Source: an uncultured Micrococcaceae bacterium
Lineage (GTDB): Bacteria > Actinomycetota > Actinomycetes > Actinomycetales > Micrococcaceae
Direction: 5' to 3'
DNA: 24,755 bases
Assembly (NCBI GenBank): GCA_937896705.1
Contig: CALBOC010000154.1
Coordinates: 1-24,755, forward strand
The notes beneath the pieces were generated by a model. It was not told where the DNA came from, searched no databases, and was given only the letters and a program-made list of their open reading frames with translations. Shown here piece by piece: positions 15,074 through 23,235 of this stretch (position 1 is the first letter of the stretch; the number at the start of each line of letters is the position of its first letter). The translations under genes and the position numbers were made by a program.

Positions 15074-16413
15074 AGCGCGAGGTTTTCCGACACCACGTCC
15101 GCTAAGTGGCGGGCCTGCTGATCGGCGGTGTCCTTATCGGCGGCTTCAACCATCACCCGCACCACGGGTTCGGTCCCGGACGGACGTAATAACACGCGCC
15201 CAGTTTTGCCAAGCTGCTTCTCGACACTGGTGACAGCCTCCGAGACGACCCCGTTGCCGTTCACGCCAGTCTTATCGACGTTTTTGACGTTAATGAGCAC
15301 CTGCGGCAACCGCGTCATGACCTTCGCCAAATCCGCCAGTCGCTGTCTGGTGTCATTCATGCGCGCCGCCAACTGCAATCCGGTCAGGATGCCATCGCCG
15401 GTGGTCGCCCACTTCGAGAAAATAATGTGCCCGGACTGTTCCCCGCCGATGGAGTAGCCGTGTTCGTGCATGGCCTCCAGGACGTAGCGGTCCCCGACTT
15501 TGGTCTCTACGACCTTGATGTCCTGTTCGTGCATGGCTAGCTTCAAACCGAGGTTACTCATGACCGTGACCACCAGGGTGTCGTCGTTGAGCTCGCCGAG
15601 GTCTTTCAGTGCCACAGCCATGATCGCCATGATCTGGTCGCCATCGACAATCGAACCGGTGTGATCCACGGCTAAGAAACGGTCGGCGTCGCCGTCCAGG
15701 GCCACGCCCAGATCAGCACCGTGCTCCAAGACCGCCGCTTGGAGGTTTTCCATGTGCGTGGAACCGTAGTTGTGGTTGATATTCAAACCATCGGGATTGG
15801 CCCCGATGACAAAAATCTCGGCTCCCGCATCTGCAAACACCTGGGGGGCTACGGCCGCGCCAGCACCGTGGGCGGCGTCAATAACGATTTTCATCCCGTC
15901 CAGGCGGTTTGGCAACGATTTCAGCAGGTGCAACACGTACCGGTCTTCTGCATCCGCAAAGCGCCGAACCCGACCGACCCGCTCACCGATAGGACGCAGT
16001 GGCTGCTGCTCCATTTGCGCCGTGATGCGGTCTTCTTGCGCATCGGTGAGCTTTTCACCACCGCGAGCCAGGAACTTGATGCCATTATCGGGAGCCGGGT
16101 TATGCGACGCTGAAATCATCACACCGAAGTCCGCGTTGATGTCTTCGACCAAATATGCGGCAGCCGGAGTCGGTAGCACACCGGCGTCATAGACATCGAC
16201 ACCGGATGAGGCCAGACCGGCCGAGACCGCGGCGTTAATGAACTCAGACGAGATCCGGGGATCACGCGCGATGACTGCCTTGGGGCGTGCGCCCTCGGCG
16301 GCTTCATGGCCTAAGACCACAGCCGCGGCTTGAGCCAATTGTGTTGCTAGCTCCACGGTAATCGTCTCGTTAGCTACGCCACGAACGCCGTCTGTACCAA
16401 ATAGTTTTGACAT
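15070..16413 (-). CDS. glmM: Phosphoglucosamine mutase GlmM
   Basis: GlmM converts glucosamine-6-phosphate to glucosamine-1-phosphate on the way to UDP-GlcNAc for peptidoglycan and, in many actinobacteria, mycothiol. It has 447 residues from the ATG at 16413, giving the canonical [12 protein letters not shown]; a TTG three codons upstream is an alternative. A GGA-containing purine-rich stretch precedes the ATG. The phosphorylated serine lies in [17 protein letters not shown] (Ser103), Mg2+ ligands are in the DGDADR loop, and [14 protein letters not shown] binds the sugar phosphate near the C-terminus. It overlaps the next gene by 4 nt. Unlike the usual actinobacterial order, it is not next to rplM-rpsI and runs opposite to coaA. 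Confidence 0.96.
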   Translation of the reverse strand: MSKLFGTDGVRGVANETITVELATQLAQAAAVVLGHEAAEGARPKAVIARDPRISSEFINAAVSAGLASSGVDVYDAGVLPTPAAAYLVEDINADFGVMISASHNPAPDNGIKFLARGGEKLTDAQEDRITAQMEQQPLRPIGERVGRVRRFADAEDRYVLHLLKSLPNRLDGMKIVIDAAHGAGAAVAPQVFADAGAEIFVIGANPDGLNINHNYGSTHMENLQAAVLEHGADLGVALDGDADRFLAVDHTGSIVDGDQIMAIMAVALKDLGELNDDTLVVTVMSNLGLKLAMHEQDIKVVETKVGDRYVLEAMHEHGYSIGGEQSGHIIFSKWATTGDGILTGLQLAARMNDTRQRLADLAKVMTRLPQVLINVKNVDKTGVNGNGVVSEAVTSVEKQLGKTGRVLLRPSGTEPVVRVMVEAADKDTADQQARHLADVVSENLAL

Positions 16414-16794
16414 CTTTTCCAATTCTGTGATTGACGAACCGCACCAGATCGTGCAAGTTCTGCTCTGCTAATAGATCGGACTGGCTCGATAGCCCCTTCA
16501 GCAGCCCGCCCGAGGTGTGCTCGGAGCGTGGCCAACCTCCTGCTTCACGGATCTGATGCGTATAACAGCGCCGCAGGGATTTTGAACGTGTGGCAGCGAA
16601 CCTGGTCGTCACAGTTCATGTTGCGCTTACTTTCCTTCCCCTGCGGGCATCTAATGCGCTTCATTTTACCTGTTATGGCCTGTCATCGACCGTGTTTGTC
16701 AGGAAGCATGTTTGAGCCGTGTCACAGTCAAGCACCTGGCCGGTCACACGGTTATCTTATAGAAGGTTTAACCCTTACTACATGGAGTGATGAG
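16414..16794. other. Divergent intergenic region between glmM and the amino acid transporter
   Basis: This 381-nt stretch lies between two divergent start codons. Open frames cross it on both strands, but none has a ribosome site or recognisable similarity, and the long plus-strand frame is just the transporter frame read upstream of its real start. On the minus strand TTCAAA and TATACG (about 16561-16590, 16-bp spacing) are a weak promoter candidate for glmM. The right end holds an imperfect inverted repeat (16717-16751) and an A+T-richer stretch where the transporter promoter probably lies. Confidence 0.5.
16717..16751. promoter_or_regulatory. Imperfect inverted repeat upstream of amino acid transporter
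   Basis: CCGTGTCAC at 16717-16725 and GTCACACGG at 16743-16751 are inverted copies matching at 8 of 9 positions, with 17 nt between them. They end 43 nt before the transporter start, next to the A+T-rich stretch expected to hold the -10 element. The pair could be an operator for a dimeric regulator or a hairpin in a long leader. No adjacent regulator gene is present to suggest which. Confidence 0.35.
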
Positions 16795-18258
16795 ATGAGA
16801 CGAGGCAAGACACTATTATCAGTGGTCTTTGCCGGGATCGTGGCGTTCTTTAGCTTTTTCATGGCACCGGCGGCTTTGGCCGACACGGGACCTGATGCTG
16901 AAGGCGGCGCACCCGACGGTGAACTCTACGTTATTGGTACAGACACGACGTTTGCACCGTTTGAGTTCAGAGACCCCAATGGCGACCTGGTCGGTATTGA
17001 TATTGATTTGATGAAGGCCATCGCAGAAGACCAGGGCTTCCGAGTGGAGTTCCGTTCGATGGGATTCAATGCTGCCCTGCAGGCGCTGAGCGCCAACCAG
17101 GTCGACGGTGTGATTGCCGGGGCTGGGATTACTGAGGAACGCCAAGAGATCTATGATTTCTCGGACCCGTACTTCACCGGAGAGCTCACCGTGGCAGCAC
17201 TTGAAGGTGCCGACATTTCCGGGTGGGAAGATCTTGAAGGCGACTCGGTGGCCGTCAAGACCGGCTCGCTGTCCGAAGAGTGGGCCCGCGAAATGCAAGA
17301 AGACTATGACTTCGAAATCAACGCGCTGGACCAGACCACCACGATGGTGGAGTCCGTCAAATCCGGTCACGACACCGCACTGGTTGATGATCTGCCGATC
17401 ATTGCCTACGGCATCCAGCAGGGCTCAGGCCTCGAGCTGGTATCAGAGCCCGAACCGACCGGCGACTATGGGTTCTTAGTCAATAAGGGTGAAAACCAAG
17501 AGTTGCTGGAAATGTTTAACCAAGGCCTGGACAACCTGCAAGAATCCGGCGAATACGATGAAATCTTAGCCGCCTACCTGGGCGATGAAGACGCCGGACC
17601 AGACGCCTCCACGTTCCTGGGATTGCTCTCGACCTCGATGCCGGCGCTGCTGGTGGGGCTGCAAAACACGCTACTGATCACCGGCATTTCCTTTGCTATT
17701 GCAATGGCCTTGGGCCTGATGTTCGGCTTCATGAAGATCTCCACCAACATCATCCTGCGCGGTATCTCAACCGCATTCATCGCGATCTTCCGCGGTACAC
17801 CAGTGCTGGTGTGGGCGTTCTTCTTCTACTTCGGTCTGCCCCAGCTGCTCAACACACCCATTAATATCTGGGTGGCGGGTGCACTCACCCTGTCGCTCAA
17901 CGGGGCAGCATATATTGCCGAAATTGTGCGCGGCTCGATTCAATCGGTGGATCCAGGACAGGCAGAAGCCGCACGCTCACTGGCGATGACCCGGGGGCAA
18001 ACCATGCGCAAGGTGGTCTTACCGCAGGCGTTTAAGATGATGACCCCGTCGTTGATCAACCAGTTGATCATCATGCTCAAAGACTCGTCCTTGCTCTTAG
18101 CCATCGGTTTTGGTGAGCTGTTGTATCAGGCACAGCAGATTTATGCGGCGAACTTCCGCACCACCGAGGTGTTACTGATCGTTGCGGCCATCTACTTCGT
18201 GGCCATTTGGTTACTCACCTGGGTCGCAAACATCGTGGATAGAAGGGTAAATAAATAA
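16795..18258 (+). CDS. Polar amino acid ABC transporter, substrate-binding/permease fusion
   Basis: A 487-residue fusion imports a polar amino acid (glutamine/arginine/cystine class; exact ligand unknown). Residues 1-29 are a Sec signal peptide ending PAALA before Asp30. Residues 43-265 form a family-3 solute-binding domain (TDTTFAPFEFRDPNGDLVGIDIDLMKAIAE is its hallmark). Residues 275-480 are a HisM/GlnP-type permease with TMs from TSMPALLVGLQNTLLITGISF onward. The ATPase-contact EAA loop is EAARSLAMTRGQTMRKVVLPQAF at 391-413. The ATG at 16795 was chosen because it has GGAG 7 nt upstream and starts the signal peptide; the frame is open 89 codons further upstream without meaning. The stop touches the start of the ATPase gene. 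The arrangement resembles lactic-acid-bacterial GlnP. Confidence 0.93.
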   Translation: MRRGKTLLSVVFAGIVAFFSFFMAPAALADTGPDAEGGAPDGELYVIGTDTTFAPFEFRDPNGDLVGIDIDLMKAIAEDQGFRVEFRSMGFNAALQALSANQVDGVIAGAGITEERQEIYDFSDPYFTGELTVAALEGADISGWEDLEGDSVAVKTGSLSEEWAREMQEDYDFEINALDQTTTMVESVKSGHDTALVDDLPIIAYGIQQGSGLELVSEPEPTGDYGFLVNKGENQELLEMFNQGLDNLQESGEYDEILAAYLGDEDAGPDASTFLGLLSTSMPALLVGLQNTLLITGISFAIAMALGLMFGFMKISTNIILRGISTAFIAIFRGTPVLVWAFFFYFGLPQLLNTPINIWVAGALTLSLNGAAYIAEIVRGSIQSVDPGQAEAARSLAMTRGQTMRKVVLPQAFKMMTPSLINQLIIMLKDSSLLLAIGFGELLYQAQQIYAANFRTTEVLLIVAAIYFVAIWLLTWVANIVDRRVNK

Positions 18259-19035
18259 ATGGCACATCCAGAAACCTCCACTATTCCGTTGGTGACCGAT
18301 GACGAAACCAACGTCATCCGCATCGAAAATCTGCACAAGAGTTTTGGCGAGCACGAAGTGCTGCGCGGGGTCAATGCTGAGGTCAAATCCGGTGAAGTCG
18401 TCTGTGTTATCGGTCCTTCGGGGTCCGGGAAGTCCACGCTGCTGCGGTGCATTAACGGCCTGGAAACCATTACCTCAGGCAATATTTGGCTCGGTGGCTA
18501 CAACCTGTCGGACGAGAAAGTGGATCTCAATGAGGTCCGCAAGCACGTGGGCATGGTGTTCCAGCACTTCAACCTGTTTCCGAACATGACCGTGGTAGAA
18601 AACATCACGTTGGCTCCCATGCAGGTCAAAAAATACAGCGCCGATCGGGCACGCACAGAAGCCTTGGAGCTGTTGCGCAGAGTGGGACTCGAGGATAAAG
18701 CAGATGCTCGTCCAGCCTCGCTGTCGGGTGGGCAGAAACAGCGCGTGGCGATTGCTCGAGCGTTGGCGATGAATCCTGAGATCATGCTCTTTGATGAAGC
18801 GACTTCGGCGCTGGATCCGGAGATGGTCGGTGAAGTGCTGGGCGTGATTCGCAGCCTGGCCGATGAAGGCATGACCATGGTGTTGGTTACCCACGAGATG
18901 GGCTTTGCTCGCGAAGTCGCCGACCGGGTGGCATTCATCGACGCCGGTGTCATCCAAGAACATGGCTCACCAGAGGAGATCTTTGGCGCCCCGAAGTCGT
19001 CACGACTCAAAGACTTCCTGTCCAAGGTGCTCTGA
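18259..19035 (+). CDS. Polar amino acid ABC transporter ATPase (GlnQ/HisP type)
   Basis: This is a 258-residue cytosolic ATPase that powers the fused binding-protein/permease encoded immediately upstream. Walker [10 protein letters not shown] is at 52-60, the Q-loop Gln at 102 ([12 protein letters not shown]), the signature LSGGQKQR at 155-162, Walker [13 protein letters not shown] from 175, and the H-loop His at 212 ([13 protein letters not shown], characteristic of polar amino acid transporters). A 15-residue variable N-terminal lead precedes the fold. The ATG directly follows the TAA of the upstream gene with no gap; GAAGGG about 12 nt upstream lies inside that gene. Transcription probably ends at the hairpin 21 nt downstream. 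Confidence 0.96.
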   Translation: MAHPETSTIPLVTDDETNVIRIENLHKSFGEHEVLRGVNAEVKSGEVVCVIGPSGSGKSTLLRCINGLETITSGNIWLGGYNLSDEKVDLNEVRKHVGMVFQHFNLFPNMTVVENITLAPMQVKKYSADRARTEALELLRRVGLEDKADARPASLSGGQKQRVAIARALAMNPEIMLFDEATSALDPEMVGEVLGVIRSLADEGMTMVLVTHEMGFAREVADRVAFIDAGVIQEHGSPEEIFGAPKSSRLKDFLSKVL

Positions 19036-19055
19036 CCACCGCCTTACAGAGCAAC

Positions 19056-19090
19056 GCAGCGGCCCCCGCTCACCACGTGGGGGCCGCTGC
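19056..19090. terminator. Bidirectional hairpin between convergent genes
   Basis: GCAGCGGCCCCC (19056-19067) and GGGGGCCGCTGC (19079-19090) form a perfect 12-bp G+C-rich stem with an 11-nt loop. Past one mismatch, CAA (19052-19054) and TTG (19092-19094) add three more pairs. No U-tract follows on either strand, as is common for high-GC actinobacterial terminators. It sits 20 nt after the ATPase stop and 5 nt beyond the stop of the minus-strand flavoenzyme gene, so it probably serves both. Confidence 0.82.
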
Positions 19091-19094
19091 ATTG

Positions 19095-20402
19095 TTATGC
19101 CCCTAGGACACGAGTGAGATAGGCATTGGCAAAAACCCTGTTGGGATCGAGCTCGTCGCGCAATGTCAGGGCGGGTTCCCAACACGGATACATCGGCGCC
19201 AGCTCGTCAGCCGTGAGACTGTGCAACTTCCCCCAGTGTGGTCTCCCACCGGCAGCCCGAAAGATGGGTTCCACCCGGGCAAAGTATTGCCGGTAGTCTT
19301 GACCGAAGTGTTGGTGTACGGCGATATAACCGGTCTTCTGCCCGTGATTGGTGGCTAACCAGGCTGTGTCCGGAGCTGCCGAGCGGATTTCCATCGGGTA
19401 GGTACTGGAGATTTCCCCGCGGCGGTACAGCTGGCGCAACTCAGCCAGTACCTCTGGCACCGCATCAAAGGGCAAAGCGTATTCCATTTCATTGAACCGG
19501 ACCCGGCGATCCGACGTGAACGCGGTAGACCAGTGCGCTTGCCGAGTACTACTCCCCCACGACACCGTAGCCAGACGGTTCAACTGGGGAACCCATCCCG
19601 GCTTTGCCCGCCCGACCCGACACACCCCTGACAGGGCCAGGTTCATCACGACTTCATCTATGACGCGCTCGCGCACCTGTGCCAACCGTGAGGGTCTGGT
19701 GTGGCTGATCGGTAGACGGGTCGAGGCTTTGGTGATGACTTCGGAGTCATGGCCAAACCAGAAGAATTCAAAGTGGTCGTGGTCGCAGTTGAGCTGCTCC
19801 CAGCGCTCCAACACCCAGTCCAGTGCTGCGTGGCGTTCCACCGTGTGCACATCGTAGGCGGGAACGAGTTGGAGGGTGACGGTGGTCAGGATGCCAAATG
19901 CACCCAGCGTGACCCGCAGCGCGTCGAGCAGCTCGGAGTTCTTATCGCTCGAGACGGTCAGGAGTTCACCGGTGCCGGTGAGGATCTCACATCCCACCAC
20001 CTGGGAAGCTAGCCCGCCGAAGCTGAGACCGGTGCCGTGTGTTGAGGTGGAGATGGCCCCGGCCAGGGATTGTGTGTTGATGTCGCCCAAGTTTTGTAAC
20101 GCTAGCCCGGTGTCGGCTAGCAGCTGAGGTATCTGCCACAGGCGGGTGCCGGCACGTAGCGTGACCTGCTGGCGCACGGGGTCCAGGGCGACGATGCCGG
20201 TGTAGTGCGATAAGTCCAGTTGAATGTCATCCGCGATCGCAATCCCCGTGAACGAGTGCCCGGTCCCGACGGCCTTGATGCGGTGGCCTTGGGCGATCGC
20301 CTGTTGGACTACACGTTGCAGCTCGGGGTACGTCCACGGTGTCTCCACTTTGGAGGGGGTCGCACGTTGGTTTTTGGACCAGTTGGTCCAGGTGTATTTC
20401 AT
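19095..20402 (-). CDS. FAD-dependent oxidase, D-arabinono-1,4-lactone / L-gulonolactone oxidase family
   Basis: This is a 435-residue flavoprotein of the aldonolactone/alditol oxidase family (PCMH-type FAD domain followed by an ALO domain). The FAD region holds TPWTYPELQRVVQQA, then KAVGTGHSFTGIA, where His49 corresponds to the residue that carries covalent FAD in family members. LQNLGDINTQSLAGAISTSTHGTG is the second FAD-contact segment. The C-terminal RPHWGKLH motif and LRDELDPNRVFANAYL are ALO hallmarks. The ATG at 20402 is 14 nt after the stop of the PLP enzyme gene; the open frame upstream would overlap that gene extensively. The substrate is unknown: no vitamin C-like pathway is expected in this organism. 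Pairing with the PLP enzyme suggests both act on one substrate. Confidence 0.88.
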   Translation of the reverse strand: MKYTWTNWSKNQRATPSKVETPWTYPELQRVVQQAIAQGHRIKAVGTGHSFTGIAIADDIQLDLSHYTGIVALDPVRQQVTLRAGTRLWQIPQLLADTGLALQNLGDINTQSLAGAISTSTHGTGLSFGGLASQVVGCEILTGTGELLTVSSDKNSELLDALRVTLGAFGILTTVTLQLVPAYDVHTVERHAALDWVLERWEQLNCDHDHFEFFWFGHDSEVITKASTRLPISHTRPSRLAQVRERVIDEVVMNLALSGVCRVGRAKPGWVPQLNRLATVSWGSSTRQAHWSTAFTSDRRVRFNEMEYALPFDAVPEVLAELRQLYRRGEISSTYPMEIRSAAPDTAWLATNHGQKTGYIAVHQHFGQDYRQYFARVEPIFRAAGGRPHWGKLHSLTADELAPMYPCWEPALTLRDELDPNRVFANAYLTRVLGA

Positions 20403-20416
20403 AGGTGCCTGTCTGA

Positions 20417-21637
20417 TCACAGGGCAAGGCCGTCGCCACGATACGTGGTGACGGTGGCTGTGATGCGATGGTGAGTGAGCAGATGGAAATGCTTGACATG
20501 TTCGGCCAGTTCCCCGGCCTTGGTGTGTCGAAACCAGACGCGCTGACCAAGAGCAGGCACGGGCGACCGGGTTACGTGCAGTGGAGTTTGGACTTCGCCA
20601 GCGCCTTCGGTCCGGGTGTAGCGCAATCCTGGTGGGTAGACGGGCAACGGGAGACGATCGGCACCGGGGGTTCCCGACGCGATCCACCCACCACCTTGGA
20701 CCGTGATGAACCCGGGTGCGGGATGGCGGGTCACATCTAGCCCAAAGAAGGCTGCCGGCTCCGGGGTGAAGGCGTCGTAGCGGTCAAAAAGATGCGGCCC
20801 ATAGATCCCGGACCCGGCGGTGACTTCTGTGACTGCGGGCTCTTGGGCTGTGGATTCCAGCGATCCGGTGCCCCCGCCGTTAACGAATTCCAGGACTGGC
20901 AGACCACGGCTGGCCAATACGCGTTGTACGGCAGTCACCAGCTGGGCACGGCGAGCGCGCAGCTCTACCCTGGAGAGGCGTTTGAGCGCGCGGAGAGGCG
21001 GGTTATCATCGGGCACGCCGGCGATCTGGGCTTCATAGCCCATGAGTCCGACCAGCCGAAACATCTGCGCGGCGGTGATGAACTCGGCCGCTGCGGTCAC
21101 GTGTTCTACGGTGTGGATGGGAGACCTACGCGTGCCAATGTGCACCGGACCGACTCGCCATGACATATCCAGGTCCAGACACACCCGCACCGCAGCCACC
21201 GCATCACCACGGTGCTGGATGAACTGCAGCTGCTCGGGGTGATCAATCATCACGGTGATCGAATGAAGGAGTTGTTCAGAGGCCAACAGCCGGTCGATCG
21301 CGTGGCGGTCTGTGGTGGGATAGGCGACCACCACGTCCTGGGTTACCCCGGTTTCGACCAGCATGATGGCTTCACACAGACTCAACGCTAAGACGCCCGC
21401 GTAGCCGGGAGTCGCGAGTAAGGCTTTCAGCACGCCGGTGGAACGTATGGATTTTGAGGCGATGCGCACCGGTTTGCCGTGCGCGCGCTGCACTAACGAA
21501 TGCGCATTGGCAGAGAGGGCATGCGCGTCTAGCACGGCGATCGGTGCAGCAAGGTGCTGGCAGGCGGCATCTAGGCGGCCATGTTGGTTCCCGGGATTGG
21601 GCGCGCTGGGGTCCAGAAGGTCAAAGGCGCTTTCCAT
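20417..21637 (-). CDS. Fold-type III PLP enzyme, amino acid deaminase/aldolase (D-threonine aldolase-like)
   Basis: This is a 406-residue PLP enzyme with an alanine-racemase-like TIM barrel and a C-terminal domain, in the group annotated as amino acid deaminase/aldolase. The PLP lysine is Lys62 in GKPVRIASKSIRS. AAVRVCLDLDMSWRVG, FRLVGLMGYEAQIAG, LEFVNGGGTGSLE (phosphate-binding glycines) and VTAGSGIYGPHLFD follow family order. The C-terminal GQRVWFRHTKAGELAEH region resembles the catalytic/metal region of D-threonine aldolase and D-serine dehydratase relatives. Characterised relatives cleave D-3-hydroxy amino acids to glycine plus an aldehyde or deaminate D-serine; which applies here is unknown. 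The ATG at 21637 lies 8 nt after the aldehyde dehydrogenase stop with only a weak ribosome site, so coupling is likely. Confidence 0.85.
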   Translation of the reverse strand: MESAFDLLDPSAPNPGNQHGRLDAACQHLAAPIAVLDAHALSANAHSLVQRAHGKPVRIASKSIRSTGVLKALLATPGYAGVLALSLCEAIMLVETGVTQDVVVAYPTTDRHAIDRLLASEQLLHSITVMIDHPEQLQFIQHRGDAVAAVRVCLDLDMSWRVGPVHIGTRRSPIHTVEHVTAAAEFITAAQMFRLVGLMGYEAQIAGVPDDNPPLRALKRLSRVELRARRAQLVTAVQRVLASRGLPVLEFVNGGGTGSLESTAQEPAVTEVTAGSGIYGPHLFDRYDAFTPEPAAFFGLDVTRHPAPGFITVQGGGWIASGTPGADRLPLPVYPPGLRYTRTEGAGEVQTPLHVTRSPVPALGQRVWFRHTKAGELAEHVKHFHLLTHHRITATVTTYRGDGLAL

Positions 21638-21645
21638 GTGGGCCG

Positions 21646-23088
21646 CTACCGGGGACTATCGGTCTGGAAGCGGCGGGCAGCGTGCAGGTCACCGGGCGGA
21701 ATCTTCCCAGCCGCCAGGAGTCGTCGCACGGCCCAATTGGCCCAGGCGGGCACGGGCTGAGTGACGAGTTTGATCGTGTCGAAACGCGTGGATTTATCCA
21801 GCACCGCACGCTGTTGCGTGAAGGTCTCAAGGGACCATTTGCCGTGGTACTGACCGGTGCCGGATGCACCCACCCCGCCGAAGGGCAGCTGTGGAGAGGC
21901 GACGTGCATGACCGGAACATTAATGCCGATCCCGCCGGCGACTACACGCGGTAGGAAGTACTCTTTGAGACCGGCCGATTCGGTGAATAAATAGCAGGCT
22001 AACGGTTCATCCCGCTGGCGGATCCGGTCGAGGGCGTCATCGGGACCGGTGACCGAGATAATCGGTAGTACCGGGCCGAACAGTTCCCTCGACATGACCG
22101 CATCCTGTTCGGCAACGTCGGTCACGATGGTGGGTTCGATATACCGCTGGTCGGCATCGACGGTGCCACCGTGGACGATCGTTCCGCTGGACTCGGTCAG
22201 CAGCTCGGCGACCGATGCGGCGTGCTCGGGGGTGATCATCCGCGGATAGTCGGGATTCGTTGCCGGGTCAGGACCATACTGCTCAATGATTTCAGCAACG
22301 ATCGCTTCGCGCAGTTGCCGCGCGACGTCTTGGTGGACATAGATGTGATTCGGGGCCACACAGGTTTGACCCGCGTTGAAGAACTTTCCCCACACCAGTC
22401 GTGTCGCTGCGGTGTTGAGGTTGACATCATGGTGGACATAGACCGGCGATTGTCCGCCGAGTTCCAAAGTGTAGTCAATATGTCGTGCTGCGCACGCCTG
22501 AGCAATAATCGAACCGACTCTGGAGGACCCGGTGAAAAATACGTAATCGGGCCCAGCTTCGATCATCTCGTGGACGGCCTCGGGCCCACCGGTGACAACT
22601 CGCACGGCGTGCGGGTCCAGGTATTGGGGAATGAGTTCGGCCAGGGTCGCCTCGACGGCTGTGCTGATTTCAGAAGGCTTGAGAACCACGGCGTTGCCGG
22701 TGGCGACTGCGCCGGCCAACGGGGACAGCGACAGCATGAGCGGGTAGTTCCAGGGTGAGATGATCAGCACTGTGCCACGGGGTTCGTGTTCGATCCGCGA
22801 TGTGGCGGGCCATAGCGCCAGCGGGGTGCGGACCCGCTGGGGTTTGGCCCAGGCTGCTGCGCGTTTACGGAGCCACTTAATCTCGTCCAGGACCAGTCCG
22901 ATCTCGGATACCCAGGCTTCAAACCCGTTTTTGCCGAGATCTTCTCGCAAGGCTGCTTCGAAGGTGTCAGCGTGGTCTTCGAGCATGCTTTGCAACGCCG
23001 CCAGTTGACCTAACCGCCAACTCACGCTCCGGGTGCGTCCGGTGGCAAAGACGTGGTTGAGGTCTTGGATGGTCGTGGCAGCTGTCAT
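21646..23088 (-). CDS. Aldehyde dehydrogenase, class 3-like
   Basis: This is a 480-residue NAD(P)-dependent aldehyde dehydrogenase. Catalytic parts are intact: SPWNYP with Asn114, VLKPSE with the cofactor lysine at 137, FFTGSSRVG, LELGGQSP with Glu209, and FNAGQTCVAPNHI with the nucleophile Cys243. The short N-terminus and the absence of the tetramerisation extension place it with class 3 enzymes (AlkH/fatty aldehyde type), and the Gln in ELGGQ is usual for that subgroup. The ATG at 23088 has AAAGG about 7 nt upstream. It is the first gene after a 147-nt gap carrying a perfect palindrome, and is followed 8 nt later by the PLP enzyme. It may oxidise the aldehyde released by that enzyme; this is inference. 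Confidence 0.94.
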   Translation of the reverse strand: MTAATTIQDLNHVFATGRTRSVSWRLGQLAALQSMLEDHADTFEAALREDLGKNGFEAWVSEIGLVLDEIKWLRKRAAAWAKPQRVRTPLALWPATSRIEHEPRGTVLIISPWNYPLMLSLSPLAGAVATGNAVVLKPSEISTAVEATLAELIPQYLDPHAVRVVTGGPEAVHEMIEAGPDYVFFTGSSRVGSIIAQACAARHIDYTLELGGQSPVYVHHDVNLNTAATRLVWGKFFNAGQTCVAPNHIYVHQDVARQLREAIVAEIIEQYGPDPATNPDYPRMITPEHAASVAELLTESSGTIVHGGTVDADQRYIEPTIVTDVAEQDAVMSRELFGPVLPIISVTGPDDALDRIRQRDEPLACYLFTESAGLKEYFLPRVVAGGIGINVPVMHVASPQLPFGGVGASGTGQYHGKWSLETFTQQRAVLDKSTRFDTIKLVTQPVPAWANWAVRRLLAAGKIPPGDLHAARRFQTDSPR

Positions 23089-23235
23089 GAAACACCTTTC
23101 TGAGGTTTCCCTTCAGCGTACTGTTACTGATGAGTAACACGCAACGCGACGCGTCCAAGGACGCACTGTGATCAACAACGCATAACCGTGCTGGGGACTT
23201 TAGCTCAAGCGTTTGAGTTCCGGTCAGTCGGTGTT
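23089..23235. other. Intergenic region between hydantoinase B gene and aldehyde dehydrogenase
   Basis: This 147-nt gap holds the palindrome at 23122-23139 and a second, shorter inverted repeat, CTCAA-GCGT-TTGAG, at 23204-23217. The second lies 18 nt past the hydantoinase stop and could be a weak hairpin, but no U-tract follows. The gap suggests the aldehyde dehydrogenase group has its own promoter. Confidence 0.5.
23122..23139. promoter_or_regulatory. Perfect 7-4-7 palindrome, candidate operator of the aldehyde dehydrogenase operon
   Basis: TGTTACT-GATG-AGTAACA is a perfect 7-bp inverted repeat with a 4-nt spacer. It lies 33-51 nt upstream of the aldehyde dehydrogenase ATG, where it would cover the promoter. 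The size and symmetry suit a TetR- or GntR-type repressor dimer. No regulator gene is visible in the window. Confidence 0.55.

Noticed and set aside
16565..16585. tRNA T-arm-like sequence on the minus strand (GTTCAAAATCC followed by a G+C-rich arm).
   Set aside because: No matching acceptor, D-arm or anticodon arm lies upstream, so neither a tRNA nor a tRNA-derived attachment site is supported.
16370..16612. Minus-strand open frame of 80 codons upstream of glmM.
   Set aside because: It runs into the start of glmM in another frame, has no convincing ribosome site and matches no family I know.
16528..16794. N-terminal extension of 89 codons to the binding-protein/permease fusion.
   Set aside because: The signal peptide and a good ribosome site place the start at 16795; the extension lacks both.
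20403..20687. N-terminal extension of the flavoenzyme into the PLP enzyme gene.
   Set aside because: The extension is an arginine/proline/serine-rich out-of-frame reading of the PLP gene. The FAD domain begins naturally at the ATG at 20402.
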